Of a stretch of DNA of 64,000 bases, positions 34,401 through 43,545 are shown in pieces. Origin of the DNA: Gambelia wislizenii (Eukaryota; Chordata; Lepidosauria; Squamata; Crotaphytidae). The DNA lies in the NCBI GenBank assembly GCA_030847615.1, contig JAUMIR010000004.1, positions 273,381,501 through 273,445,500 on the forward strand, written 5' to 3'. The translations under genes were made by a program, and so were the position numbers. The first letter of the stretch is position 1. Every line of letters begins with the position of its first letter. A model generated the notes under the pieces. The model was not told the DNA's origin. It searched no databases and saw only the letters and a program-made list of their open reading frames with translations.

Positions 34401-35420
34401 AGAGCAGCTTACAAATTGTTTTAAGCAATAGCAATTTACACATCTACACTGCATTAAGCAGTTTCCAATCATGCATTAATCAGCTCCTCACATGCCAGGA
34501 CAGCTATATTGCCACTAAAGAGTGTTCATGACCACTCTTTAGGAAATGGACACTGTTTGTATTTCCTGAATTTATTCTCCCTAGGACCCTACTCAAGAAT
34601 TCTCTAAGAGGTTCAGTTCTATCTCTTGGGACCTGAATAGCATAATGACTATGCATTAACCAATCAATGCTTACCTATGGCAGGATGCATCTGCTACCAT
34701 CCAACTATGTTTGTTAATAACCACTATTAAGATAATGATCATTAATAAAAAGAACAGGAAGGCTCTAAAGGGAAACATCAACCTCCAGTCTCATGGGGCA
34801 CTAGCACCAGAACTTTACTTTGCTTCAGCCCAGAATTTTACTTTGAAGAGTGTCCAGCTGCCCAGAAAAACAAGCAAGATAAGTTGAGATGGTGGGGAGT
34901 TATCATGGAGGGTTGGAGGAATGACATTGGAGTAAGGGGTGTGTTTCATGAGCAGGGCAGGGTGTATGTGCTGGTGTGTGTGTGTGAGAGAGAGAGAATG
35001 TGTTATCCAGTTAATTTTAGAACGGTTTTTTGAATATTTTTTTAGGGTTTGCAATTTCTATGATCATCAACAGTTTTTCTTCAATGAAATTTGGGGTGAG
35101 CTTTATGATCTTGATCTTGATTCGAGGTTATCATCACTCCTTGTAATCTAAAGATTATTATCAACATTCAGAGCAAAAATCAGTTCAGACTTTAAGTACA
35201 CAATGCATTCTGTTGATCCAAAGACTAAAACATAAATTACTATGCTTTTGCCAACAGGATTGTAGATATTCGAAACTTTATTATCCAGTCTCGCCCTCTG
35301 TTTGCTAACACTGACTTTGTTCTTCTGACTACATTTCCACATAAAGAGCTTACAGATGAAAGCCTGACACTACAAGAATCAGATATACTAAACACTGTGA
35401 TTCTTCAGCAGCTAAAGTAA
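15839..35420 (+). CDS. UBXN2B: UBXN2B (p37), p97/VCP adaptor, whole gene, 8 coding exons
   Basis: The spliced frame joins 15839-15991, 20441-20544, 21632-21788, 23600-23686, 25477-25586, 32021-32158, 34154-34315 and 35258-35420. It gives 1,074 nt and 357 residues; human UBXN2B has 331. The difference is mostly an exon-1 insertion. Order: acidic N-terminus, linker with [22 protein letters not shown] domain (about 167-232), SHP-type p97-binding motif FSGEGQKLG near the end of exon 6, and a C-terminal UBX domain (about 277-354) with the TFP loop that contacts p97. All GT and AG sites and phases agree. Known role: with p97/VCP it supports ER and Golgi membrane fusion and maintenance. The neighbour in tail-to-tail orientation is CYP7A1, as in other vertebrates. 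Confidence 0.97.
16328..16557. mobile_element. Tigger-like MITE, 5' end missing
   Basis: Contains TTTGGTTCCAGGACACC, CTCAAGTCCCATGATATGC and the right end CGGAGGGACAACTGTA. The same consensus is complete at 28981-29210. Confidence 0.75.
16561..16696. repeat. Palindrome around a (GT)n(AT)n microsatellite
   Basis: Arms at 16561-16606 and about 16645-16696 are inverted copies (ATTTCATTTTGGTGTGAA against TTCACACCAAAATGAAAT, and TTTCCAGCTTTCCATAT against its reverse). The loop is GT and AT repeat DNA. Confidence 0.8.
17166..17385. mobile_element. Tigger-like MITE, degraded
   Basis: CAGTGGGCCTTCAGTATTGG at the left end, TGGTTCCAGGAC and CTCAAGTCCCATTATATAC inside, and GGCAGGCCAACTA at the right. 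Confidence 0.7.
17386..18107. other. Intron sequence, nothing recognised
   Basis: AT-rich sequence of UBXN2B intron 1 without repeat ends or splice-bounded frames. Confidence 0.4.
18108..18551. mobile_element. Tigger-like element with GC-rich core
   Basis: Terminal inverted repeats CAGTAGCACCCCCATA and TATGGGGGTGCTACTG match over 16 bp. TA follows the right end. The core is a set of imperfect repeats built on GCCATGGCCCTGCCG and GGGGAGGTGA, so the reading frames through it are low-complexity and not genes. Confidence 0.75.
18570..19630 (+). mobile_element. BovB/RTE LINE fragment
   Basis: Broken frames spell BovB reverse-transcriptase and 3' blocks: [13 protein letters not shown], an interval matching [39 protein letters not shown] and [20 protein letters not shown], then [16 protein letters not shown]. 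Frame breaks and stops show it is dead. BovB is known to be widespread in squamates and to have moved horizontally between vertebrates. Confidence 0.85.
19640..20148 (+). mobile_element. CR1 LINE, 3' end of ORF2 and tail
   Basis: The + frame from 19716 encodes the CR1 C-terminal region ([40 protein letters not shown]). The UTR tail GGAGGTTGGACTAGATGGCC and CCTTCCAACTCTATGATTCT end the element. It is inserted directly against the BovB fragment. Confidence 0.9.
20441..20544 (+). CDS. UBXN2B: UBXN2B coding exon 2
   Basis: Encodes residues 52-85 and two bases of Arg86 ([14 protein letters not shown].., ending VQR). The acceptor is TTCTTCATAG and the donor AAAG|GTAAAG. It matches the human LALAELYEDE exon. 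The rest is a poorly conserved basic linker. Confidence 0.93.
20545..21631 (+). other. UBXN2B: UBXN2B intron 2
   Basis: About 1.1 kb of AT-rich sequence. No repeat with clear ends was seen. A Lys/Glu-like stretch near 21005-21055 has stops and no homology to UBXN2B. Confidence 0.8.
21632..21788 (+). CDS. UBXN2B: UBXN2B coding exon 3
   Basis: Completes Arg86 and encodes 87-138, including [20 protein letters not shown], the best conserved linker block. The acceptor follows an odd tract of T8 then A10 before the AG. The donor is AAA|GTGCGT, phase 0. Confidence 0.95.
21995..22232. mobile_element. Tigger-type MITE with TA duplication
   Basis: CAGTAGGACCCCCATATCC at the left and GATACGGGGGTCCTACTG at the right are inverted partners. 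TA flanks both sides. 238 bp, non-coding. Confidence 0.85.
22384..22420. repeat. (TG)n microsatellite
   Basis: About 17 TG units inside UBXN2B intron 3. Confidence 0.9.
22961..23559. repeat. 300-bp tandem duplication, about 99% identical
   Basis: Unit 1 is 22961-23260 and unit 2 is 23261-23559. They differ by one substitution (AATCTTG against AATTTTG) and one deleted base (GTATATTTT against GTAATTTT). The junction has CCATTG before both repeats of the start block. It lies wholly within UBXN2B intron 3. Confidence 0.95.
23600..23686 (+). CDS. UBXN2B: UBXN2B coding exon 4
   Basis: Encodes residues 139-167 ([20 protein letters not shown], then YGENQFGQD). The human counterpart reads SFTGGGYRLG. 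The acceptor is TTTTACTAG and the donor GAT|GTAAGT, phase 0. The SEP domain starts at its end. Confidence 0.96.
23687..25476 (+). other. UBXN2B: UBXN2B intron 4
   Basis: About 1.8 kb. No recognisable repeat with ends was seen. Antisense frames near 24130-24580 carry no family signature. Confidence 0.7.
25477..25586 (+). CDS. UBXN2B: UBXN2B coding exon 5
   Basis: Encodes residues 168-203 and two bases of Gly204, the first half of the SEP domain ([20 protein letters not shown], then FLESVKR). The acceptor is ATTATAG and the donor AGAGG|GTAGGT, phase 2. Nearly identical to human. Confidence 0.97.
28981..29210. mobile_element. Tigger-type MITE, complete
   Basis: Ends TAGTTGTCCCTTCATAT and ATATGGAGGGACAACTG, with TA on both sides (28979-28980 and 29211-29212). 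The internal block CTCAAGTCCCATTATATGC is shared with 16328 and 17166. Confidence 0.85.
29516..29785. mobile_element. Degraded Tigger-like MITE
   Basis: TAGGGCCCTGTATCCACTGG near the left end and GTGGATATTGAGGGGAGCAC near the right match the Tigger consensus loosely. Internal sequence parallels 21995-22232 (AGAGGACAC, TCTAGGCATT). Confidence 0.6.
31186..31767 (+). mobile_element. LINE 3' end (CR1/L2 type)
   Basis: The + frame near 31300-31440 ([20 protein letters not shown], then cysteine-rich traces VDCRWK) matches the C-terminal zinc-region style of vertebrate CR1/L2 ORF2. It ends with GAATAAATTGTTGTTGTTG, a simple-repeat tail. Frames are broken. Confidence 0.65.
32021..32158 (+). CDS. UBXN2B: UBXN2B coding exon 6
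   Basis: Completes Gly204 and encodes 205-249 plus two bases of Ser250: second half of SEP ([20 protein letters not shown]) and the SHP motif FSGEGQKLG for p97 binding. The acceptor is TATTAAG and the donor GGAAG|GTTATT, a weaker but acceptable donor. Confidence 0.97.
32455..32560. mobile_element. hAT-like hairpin MITE fragment
   Basis: CTCTCCAAATATTGTGGGCT and AGTCCCAAAACACCTGGAGAG are inverted partners around GGATTATGG. It is the same family as 36260-36395 and 62011-62146 but without the outer ends. Confidence 0.6.
32690..32940 (+). mobile_element. tRNA-derived SINE
   Basis: Head with B box GGTTCAAATCTCC, body GGGCAAGTCACACTCTCTCA and end GATTTGAAGGCACACAATAG, as in the copy at 1068. Confidence 0.8.
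34154..34315 (+). CDS. UBXN2B: UBXN2B coding exon 7
   Basis: Completes Ser250 and encodes 251-303 plus two bases of Arg304: [18 protein letters not shown], then the start of the UBX domain ([20 protein letters not shown]). The acceptor is GTTATAG and the donor CACAG|GTAAGC. Confidence 0.97.
34316..35257 (+). other. UBXN2B: UBXN2B intron 7
   Basis: Contains a TTTA-repeat followed by ATACCCCGCTCTTCAGCC (34345-34480), the 3' end of a widespread LINE-like repeat also seen at about 51660-51720. A short (GT)(GA) repeat lies near 34975. Confidence 0.7.
35258..35420 (+). CDS. UBXN2B: UBXN2B coding exon 8 (terminal)
   Basis: Completes Arg304 and encodes 305-357 and the TAA stop. UBX domain with the p97-contacting loop TTFPHKEL and the C-terminus [12 protein letters not shown]. 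The acceptor is GCCAACAG. The human C-terminus is nearly the same. Confidence 0.97.
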
Positions 35421-36259
35421 ACCTTCAGCCTGTCAGTAAGTCTTCAGCCTATAGCTCCAGTGAATGGATAATGTTCTCTATTGTTCTACAACAGTGCTTC
35501 CAAAAACAAAGAAAGAGAAGAACAGAAAGAAACCCAAGTTTTTAACTTAAAGAGGTCCAATGGATTTTAATACTCTTCTGTCTTCCAGTCATAATTGTCT
35601 TAAATAGAATTCAGAAAGATTTGTTAATGAATGTGCATAGATTTTTATCTTTCTAAAACAAAGCTGTTGTGAATTCAAGTTCTACTCTTATTTGGGGGTG
35701 GGCGGGGAGAGAATTATTGTAATCAGGCATTTTATAAAGGGGTAAAAGCCATTTTTGGATACAGAAAGATTCTTTTTCAACACTTTGACTATGGGAAAAC
35801 TTTATGCTGCAGCAACTAACAGCCATTAAGAAATTAAATGTGTCAATTGAAATATATTTGTGCCCCACTGTGAGCCCTGGAAGTATTCTATTTATGGGTT
35901 GATATCTTCCATGTATGTAGCATGATTTTAACACATTCTGTAATATTGTGCTGGTAAAATATTTGGCTTATTCTATAATTCTCTTTGAATCTCAGCTGTA
36001 ATAGCAATGCTTTAAATGAAAAAGCGATTGTTGAACAGAGACAAATATTCTTATTCTATTTGGGTAGTCATTTTCTGCTGCAAATAGCCCTTAGTCTTTA
36101 TCATAGACCAAAAAAAAGATAGTAGAGTAGAAGGTTTTAAAAGAGAAACTTCAGGTTTAAATGAGAAATTTGGGATTGTATTAAAATACAGACAACGTGG
36201 GGCTAGTAAATATGGCCATTCAGCCAGTCAGATCCAGCTGTTCTTCATGGATCAGAATA

Positions 36260-36395
36260 CAGTGGTTCCCAAACTTAGGTCTTCCAGGTGTTTTGGCCTT
36301 CATCTCCCAGAAGCCTCAATCAGCTTGGCTAACTGTCAGGAATTCTGGGAGCTGAAGTCCAAAACAGCTGGAGGGCCAAAGTTTGGGAACCACTG
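36260..36395. mobile_element. hAT-like hairpin MITE in the UBXN2B 3' UTR
   Basis: Ends CAGTGGTTCCCAAACTT and AAGTTTGGGAACCACTG are perfect 17-bp inverted repeats, and pairing extends inward with mismatches to about 60 bp per arm. GATCAGA lies close to both ends, suggesting an eroded target duplication. Same family as 62011-62146. Confidence 0.85.
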
Positions 36396-37549
36396 GATCA
36401 GATGCTCCAGTGTGCAATTTGAGTGTTCTTTTCAATGAAGATACTCAGTTTGACCAAAATACAGTGTAAGATTAGCAGAAGAAATCAGTGTGTTAATGAA
36501 ATCCCAGTAGTTTTTATAATTGTGCAGGTGGCAGCACGTTTGTTCTTATGTTTCATAGTCATGCTACCACTTGTACATTCAGTTCTCCATCCAGAAACGG
36601 CCTTGGATTTCCCCTTTGGACATAGACTGGAACTTGGTATCCAAAGTCATGGCATAATTTTACTAGCTTAATGGCACTGCATGGAATTTGAAAGGAATTG
36701 ACTTTGAATCCCTTTAAGATTTCATCTAGACGTACACTAACTTTCTTGACAGTGGCAACTGCTGTTTATGGAAATGTTTGTGGCTTCCTAAAAACAGAGT
36801 CTAATATGATAAAACGAGATAAGAATTGCTTGAAAAAGAAGTGTCAGGAGAGGCCAATGGTGATCTCATATAATGGCTGGCTACTAGTGGCAACTAGAAT
36901 TTGATGGCTGGAGCTGTATACTGATATCACAATATTCTCAATAGCCATTTGTGTACACAAATGTTATGTCCGGAAGTTTGATAATGTATGATGGTATGCT
37001 GCTGTGTCTGTTTAACTCTGTATACAGTTTGCACTTTATCTTTTGATCACCATACATGAATATTTTGCCAGTGTGTTGATTACAGTGTAGTATAAAGACA
37101 ATTGACCAACGTATCTTTTCCCTTAAATGTGTAATGAGTTGCTTATTCTGAAAAAGAACAACTGAAAAAAAAGAGAGTTTGAAAGAATTTACTCAAGCTG
37201 TGTAACTCAAACTCCCTTTGTTAAAAAAAAAACACTCAGTATAATTTGTCATGGTATCTTCAAAATGAAACTGTGGAAAGAAAATATGTTCAGAGGAAAG
37301 CAGGTCTACCTTTTAGAATGTGGGGAACACTCCCTTAGTTGTACATTTTTTTTTAAGTCATTTTTTGAATTTGGCCATTCTTCTGGTCAGTATAATTTAT
37401 TTTAAATTCTTGAAGTTGACACACATCTTCCCAAAGATATAAAAGTTGTTCTTAGTTCTTAGAAAATCTTCCTTGAGTTCAAAGAAGTATTTTCAAAATC
37501 CAGTGTCTGCATGATTTAGCCAATCACAAATTCCCTTTGTGTGGCAATC

Positions 37550-37555
37550 AATAAA
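37550..37555 (+). terminator. UBXN2B: Poly(A) signal AATAAA, candidate for UBXN2B
   Basis: AATAAAG followed within 10-30 bases by TGTTTTAATTCTGTTCTTTC. Confidence 0.6.
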
Positions 37556-38012
37556 GAATATGTTTTAATTCTGTTCTTTCCATATTTGATTGATTTTTTT
37601 TAAAAAAACAACAACAACAGAGTAACAGTTATTTAGCAGTTTGCCTATCATACATCAGAGGGCTGAACAATAAATAAACAAGTTGAACTACGTGAAGGTT
37701 TCAGTGGAATCTATAAATGTCTATTCAGAGGTAAGTACTATTGATTTTGATGAGGCTTGATTCTAATATGTAGTATAGGGCTGAACCTTAAAGATATTTT
37801 AGCTGACTCTGAAGACATGAATCAATGCAAAAACAACCCCAAGTGTTTCTGTTTCATTCACTTGAGTGCAAAAGGCACAAAGATGATGCTGTAAAAGTTC
37901 CTCTTTCACACCTCAGTTCCCTCCTTTGAGAGGTTGCCAAGAGAGTTCCAAAAACAGAAGTTGGCTATCTGCTACATCTGAATACATGGGCAACTAAAAT
38001 CTCTCTCTTCCC

Positions 38013-39296
38013 TCTCTGGCTTTTCTTCGCAAACGAAGATTCAGGAAGGACTCATCCCGCGCTTTCTGCAAGCGCGCTGATGACTGAAAAGGTCAATCCG
38101 AGATAAACAAGTCCAGTTGCAGAAAGCACAGCAGAAGGTCTCCTTGGGTGATGTTTCTGGGTTGTGATTCTTTCTGCATTGTCGTTTCTCTTCAAAACAT
38201 GTTCAGCGTGAATTCTCAAATGAGGCTGAAGCATTGTGGATAGTGTGTCTCCATGCCTCCCGATGTGAGGCCAGGGCAGACCATGGTTGGTGATCAATTT
38301 GGCCGAGCCTGAGATATTGTTTCAGGGAGTCCTTGTATCATTTTTTTGGAGCATCCCTCTTACGCTGACCCGTGCCGAGTTCACCGTAGAGTACTATTTT
38401 TCGGTGGCGATGGTCCTCCATCCTAAAAATGTGCCCTGCCCAGCACAGCTATGTTCTCAATATCATGGCCTCAATGCTGGTGATCCATGCTTGCTCAAGG
38501 ACAGCAACATTCGTCACATAGTCAATCCAGTGTATATTTAGGATTGTGCATATACAGCGATAGGTGACCCATGTTTCATATCCATAAAGGAGAATAGACA
38601 GTACAATGGCTCTATACACACTGATTTTTGTGTTTCGCCTCAGGTGTTTATTACTCCAGACTCTTGTAAAGTCTTCCAAATGCACTATGTGCCTTTGCTA
38701 ATCTGTGATCAATCTCTTTGTCAATTTTGGCATCTGAGGAGATGATGCTTCCCAGGTAAGTGAACTGCTGAACAGACTTAAGCACAGGGTTGCCGACAGC
38801 AGTGTGGGGATGGTGGTGTTCATCCTGTGGTGCAGGCTGGTAAAGAACTTATGTTTTCTTCAGGTTGACTTCCAGCCCAAACAGCTCTGCAGCTGTTGCA
38901 AAGCAGGATGTTAGGCACTGTAGAGCTGCTTCTGTGTGGGCGACAAGGGCAGCATCAACCGCGAAGAGCAGCTCACGGACTAGATGGTTTAGAGTCTTAG
39001 TGTGAGCCCTCAGACGGCTTAAGTTAAACAAGCTACCATCAGTACGGTAACGTGTATAGGTGCCGTAGTCTTCTTCAAGCTGTGCCGTAGCCCTTTGGAG
39101 CATCATGCTGAAGAAGATTGTAAATAAAGTTGGAGCAAGAACACAACCTTGCTTCACTCCATTAGTTATTAGAAAGGGCTCTGAAAGAGCATCGCCATAT
39201 CTGACTTGACCGCGCTGGACCTCGTGTAGCAAGATAATCATTTTACGGAACTTGGGGGGACATCCTAGTCTTTCCAGGATCTGCCACAGACAATAA
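38013..39296 (-). mobile_element. LINE, same family as 7459-9984, uninverted
   Basis: Reading the minus strand from 39296, reverse-transcriptase blocks appear (LGCPPKFRKMIILLHE, NGVKQGCVLAPTLF, AVDAALVAHTEA). They are followed by RAIVLSILLYGYETW and the C-terminal zinc region ending near 38060. The catalytic FADD reads FAVD here, and stops break the frame. It supplies the colinear reference that shows the 7.5-10 kb copy is inverted. Confidence 0.85.
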
Positions 39297-39485
39297 GTCA
39301 TAGTTCCTGCAGGTAGTTTCTTCTGTCTAGAAATGGGAAATGCAGATTTTCCTGATCTGTGTGTGACATTTGAAGCTGTAGGTGATAGAGAATAGAACAG
39401 CCAGATTAGTCATTGGGTTTAGATGCCAGTAATGTGTGATACTCATGTCGCTGGACACAGTGGCAGCTGGTGGCTTCCCTATTGT
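39297..39485. other. Spacer between LINE fragments
   Basis: Nothing recognised. Confidence 0.3.
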
Positions 39486-40085
39486 TCAGATTGATTCTCT
39501 GCCAGGCTTTATTCTGAATGTCAAAGGGCTACCCAGATCCCCAGCATCCTGTTGAGCACAGAAAACAAGCTCCAGATTGTGGCCAGCAGCCAGCCTACTT
39601 AGAACAGACTCATGGTTCTTATGGAGGTCATGAAGTCCTGAACCACTTCTGACAGCAATCACAACATGGATGTTGACATCCCCAAGCACCAGAAACCAAG
39701 AGGACTCCAACACTGTCTCAGAGACTACTGCAGCTAGCTCAGAATGGGAGATGTTGAGCAGCAGGTTGAACAGTACACCAACAGAATTCCTATTCTGTTC
39801 TGGCCACTCATATTCAAATATACACACTTCAACCTGGCAGACTGGGGGATAGGGTACCTAGTCATGGGGACAGAATCATGATCGATCATAGCAACTTCAC
39901 TTCCCTGTGCCCTAGCTCTCACCTGCTTCTGCACAGAGAAGCCCAGTGAGAAAAGCTTAACCCTCCTCCCCAAACAATATTTCATCCTGCCAGGTCTCTG
40001 TGCTGCTCATCTAAGAACTAGTCTTGAATCACAGTTATTTTTCCATTCATTGACCTGGCATTCAACAACAGAATTTTCTGCCAAG
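39486..40085 (-). mobile_element. LINE endonuclease-domain fragment (CR1/L2-like)
   Basis: The minus frame encodes part of an APE-type endonuclease: ILLVYCSTCCSTSPILS in one frame, then ELAAVVSETVLESSWFLVLG followed by DVNIHV. The last stretch corresponds to the GDFN motif, here GDVN. Only the N-terminal third of an ORF2 is present. It is a different family from the neighbouring LINE. Confidence 0.65.
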
Positions 40086-40109
40086 GGGGCTGCCAATAAA
40101 GCTATTGGT

Positions 40110-40141
40110 TTTGTTCTCCTCCTTGGCCATGCGGCCAGTTC
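40110..40141 (+). repeat. DIRS left-end inverted repeat
   Basis: Thirty-two bases (TTTGTTCTCCTCCTTGGCC..) are complementary to 45867-45898 with 30 of 32 matches. Confidence 0.85.
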
Positions 40142-40331
40142 TACTTCCTGCCTTCGCCCAGCTCAGACGCAGTGATTTCTCCTTCAGAAATTCCTCTTCG
40201 CTTCCTCAACCTTCCTTATCTCCTTTCTTCATTCAATCCCTTAATTCCTTCTCCGCCCCTCTCTGCTTCCCCTTGCTTCCCTTTAAAAAAGGGGGGGGCT
40301 TTCCACCTCTCCTTCCCCCCTGCCTCTGAGC

Positions 40332-42726
40332 ATGGCCAAAGGATCCAGGAAGAGCAGCGGGAGCAGAGGAAAAGGGAAGAACCCCACCAAGAGCAGGCCG
40401 GCAGCCACGAACGACCCGGAGGCCGACCCCACTGGGGAAGTCCTCCAGGGCGCCGCCACTTCGCAGGCAGGCCGCTCCTTGAGCGCATCAAGCCCGCCAT
40501 TCCACAAGGCGGAGGAAAAGTCTGCCCTCAGCTGCTCCGGGAGCGCATGAGGTGCATTGACTGCCGTGAGGCACAGCCCCGAGCCGGAGCTTGCTGGGCA
40601 GCCGGCAGCCGACCTCCAACGCTCCCAGGCCGTGGAAACGAATGGTGTGGAAGGGGAAGACCGACGGGGTGTGTGTGATTTGCCCCAGGAGGTACCGGGG
40701 TGCCATGGGGAGGGCAGCCGTTCTCCCCACTGGAGCCGGGAAGGGATCCCCTCTTTCCCCCACCTCCCCTTATCGGAGCCTCCTCCATAGATTTTGCCTT
40801 ACTGGAGGAATGGCTTGTGAACCGCCCCTTAGCGGCCCCAAGCAGTAGTGAGGCAAGGCCTACCGTGCCGGCCAGGAATCAATCAGGAGCACTGTCGGGC
40901 GTATCCCCCATGCAGATCTTACCCCCTGGGCTAGTTGAAACGGGGGAGGGAAAACATCCTTCGGATGGCTCTTCACCTCCTGTCCTCTGCCCTTCTCCTG
41001 GGGGACGCAGCAAGGTCTCCAGCCCTCTGGATTCCGCCGCGTGCAGAAGAGTCGCTTCCCCTGCCACGCCATCTCGTCACTGCACCAGGGAGATCGGGAC
41101 CCTTCCGGCCAGGGGTCATTTCTGTGCGGCACGCGGACCCTGCAGGCTGTCGGTGATTAACCTAGAGCCAGCCAGGGGGGTCATGGCTTGCCGCCACCCC
41201 TCTGGTTTCTCCCGCCAATGCACCACCATGGGAGAGGAACCCCTCCCCCCCTCATCCTCGCAGCTGCCACGGCAGTGCAAACAGAGCCTCCTCCACTTCA
41301 GGGCAACCAGGGGGGGAGGGTGAACCAGGACACCCAGTCTTCTCGCGTTTACACAGCGGTCCAGGCATCGCCCCCCACTCCACCCCAGCCACCCAGCCCT
41401 GGGGTCAGACCAGATCCAGTGCTCCATCAAGACTCCTCAGGACAGTTGGCCCTAGATCAGGCAGGTCCCTCTGGCCTCCCTCCTAGTCCTCACACCGATT
41501 CTGCCCCTCACAAAAAAGGGGCGAATCAGAGAAAGTGGAGGGCACCCTCCCCAACGCATTCCTCGGAGGGATCCAAAGATGAAGGGGAGGAGGATGTTCA
41601 GCTCCTGAAGATCCTGAAGGGGGTACAGACTGAAGAGCCTCAGGATCAAACCCCAGAGGATGAAAAGGAGGAAGGCGAATGCTCAGCTTCAGAACACCCG
41701 CAGCCCAACGTCTCGGACAGACTGTTTCAAGGGGAAGGGTACCAAACGTTACTTACCAGAATGATAGCAGCCTTAGAGTTGGGCTCTGAAGAGCCCCAGG
41801 CTGGAGCATCACAACCTCAGAATCAAAAGCAGAGCGAAAAAGTGTAAGCGGTCCTCGGGTCACCAACGGTTCAGAAGATGGACCTCCCCTTCCCAGACAC
41901 CTTCCACCACATTCTGACCAAGGAGTGGGACAAGCCTGCCCTTGGCAAATGAGGAACCCTGCTGGCTCAGAAGTTTTACATGCCAAGCAAGCAGGTTTTA
42001 GATAAGCTGAAGGTGCCTGTTGTCAACAAGCTGGTAGCCTCGCTGGTCTCCAGTTTTTTGGCTCCTAAAGAGGGAGAACCCTTCTTAAGGACCCTGATGA
42101 GAAGAGAGCTGACGGTGCCCTGAAGAAAGTTCACAAGGCTTCAGCACTAGGAGTAAGAGCCACAGCGACTGTGTCATTGTTTGTCAGAGCAGCTATTCTC
42201 TGGTTAACCGAAATTCAACAGGCACCTAATCTGGACACAAGGGCATTAGAAAGAGCCATCAACAGGGTGATACCCACCCTCCAATTGGTAGCGGACGCTT
42301 CCCTGGACGCCCTTCCTTTGCAGCCAGGACCATAGGTGCAGCCGCACTGGCCCGCCACTCCATCTGGCTGAAGCACTGGAACGTGGACACACACTCAAGA
42401 GCATTCCTTTGTACTGCCCCTTTCAAAGGCACTAAGCTGTTCGAGGAGGAGGCGTTAAAAGACATTCTGGTGGAAACCAAAGAAAAGAAGCAAGCCATGC
42501 CTTCCCTGTCACGACGTTCTGACAAGTCAGGGTTCAAAAGATCCTCCCAATCATCCTATTCCTTTCGGTCCTCCAGGGGGTATGGAAGACAAAAGGACTA
42601 TCGTCCCTTTCGCCCAGCCTGGGCCAAAACCAATCAAGTCATCAGACAAGCACCTACACCCCAGTCCAGCGCCAACCGCAGAGGAGGCCCCGGCACCCAA
42701 AAGGGGACCTCCAGGCAACAATTCTG
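40332..42726 (+). pseudogene. DIRS gag-like ORF1, broken
   Basis: Starts MAKGSRKSSGSRGKGK at 40332 and then passes through several frames. The longest intact piece is 41188-41847, Pro/Ser-rich then acidic (SEGSKDEGEEDVQLLKILKG). The C-terminal piece 42383-42727 contains the Ser/Arg/Tyr-rich SSQSSYSFRSSRGYGRQKDY. Such regions are typical of vertebrate DIRS ORF1, which lacks known enzymatic motifs. Frame breaks near 40550, 41870 and 42330. Confidence 0.7.
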
Positions 42727-42742
42727 ACTCATCCCACAGCTG

Positions 42743-43540
42743 GTGGGGGGCCGCCTGAGCCTGTTTCACGAGGCCTGGAGCAACTCCATGATGGACAAGT
42801 GGGTTCTCCAAACAATCCAAGAGGAGTACAAACTGGAGTTCGACACCAGACCAAGAGACAGGTTCATTCTGGGCCCAGTTCCGGCAGGCGCTCAGAAGGC
42901 CTCGGAATTACACGATGCCATTCAACACCTACTGGACATCAAAGCGATAGAAAGAGTCCCAGATGGGCAAAGATTCTCCGGGATCTACTCCTTCTTCTTT
43001 ATGGTACCCAAGAAGGGAGGAGATTCCCGATCAATCTTAGACCTCAAGTACACAAACTCATTTCTCTCCTACAAGTGCTTCTGGATGGAAATGCTATCAT
43101 CAATCCAGGAGGCTCTGCAAGAAGGGGACTTCTTGGCCTCTCTGGATTTGTCGGAGGCCTACTTCCACGTTCAGATTCACGAGGACAGCAGACGCTATCT
43201 GCGCTTTGCCTTCAGGGAGAGTCACATCCAGTTCAGAGCCTTGCCCTTCAGGCTGGCCTCAACTCCCCGAGTCTTCACAAAGATCCTGGTAGTCCTGGTG
43301 GCACATATGCGCACCAAGGGGATCCATCTTTACCCCTACCTCAACAACATTCTTTTGAGAGCCTCATTGTGGGAGAAGGCACTCAGGGATCTCCAGATAA
43401 CCACCGAGACCCTTAAGCTTCACGGGTTCCTGGTGAACTTCAAGAAGAGCACCTTGATCCCCTCACAGTCCATAGTCCACTTGGGCACAATTCTGGACAC
43501 AGAACATTTCGAGATATCCTTGTCCCAGGAGAGGCGTTCA
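42743..43540 (+). pseudogene. DIRS reverse transcriptase, catalytically dead
   Basis: Visible blocks are FIFGPVPAG-type entry, then FFFMVPKKGGDSRSILDLKY, SLDLSEAYFHVQIHEDSRRY, RALPFRLASTPRVFTKIL and then YPYLNNILLRAS. The YxDD active site is YLNN, so both catalytic aspartates are lost. The frame is otherwise open for almost 300 codons, which implies a moderately recent element. Confidence 0.85.
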
Positions 43541-43545
43541 ATAAT

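Larger units (their letters stand above)
35421..37576 (+). other. UBXN2B: UBXN2B 3' UTR (inferred)
   Basis: No coding frame follows the stop. The first strong AATAAA with a downstream T/GT-rich stretch is at 37550-37555, so the transcript probably ends near 37,575. It contains a hairpin MITE at 36260-36395. Upstream alternative poly(A) sites are possible. Confidence 0.6.
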
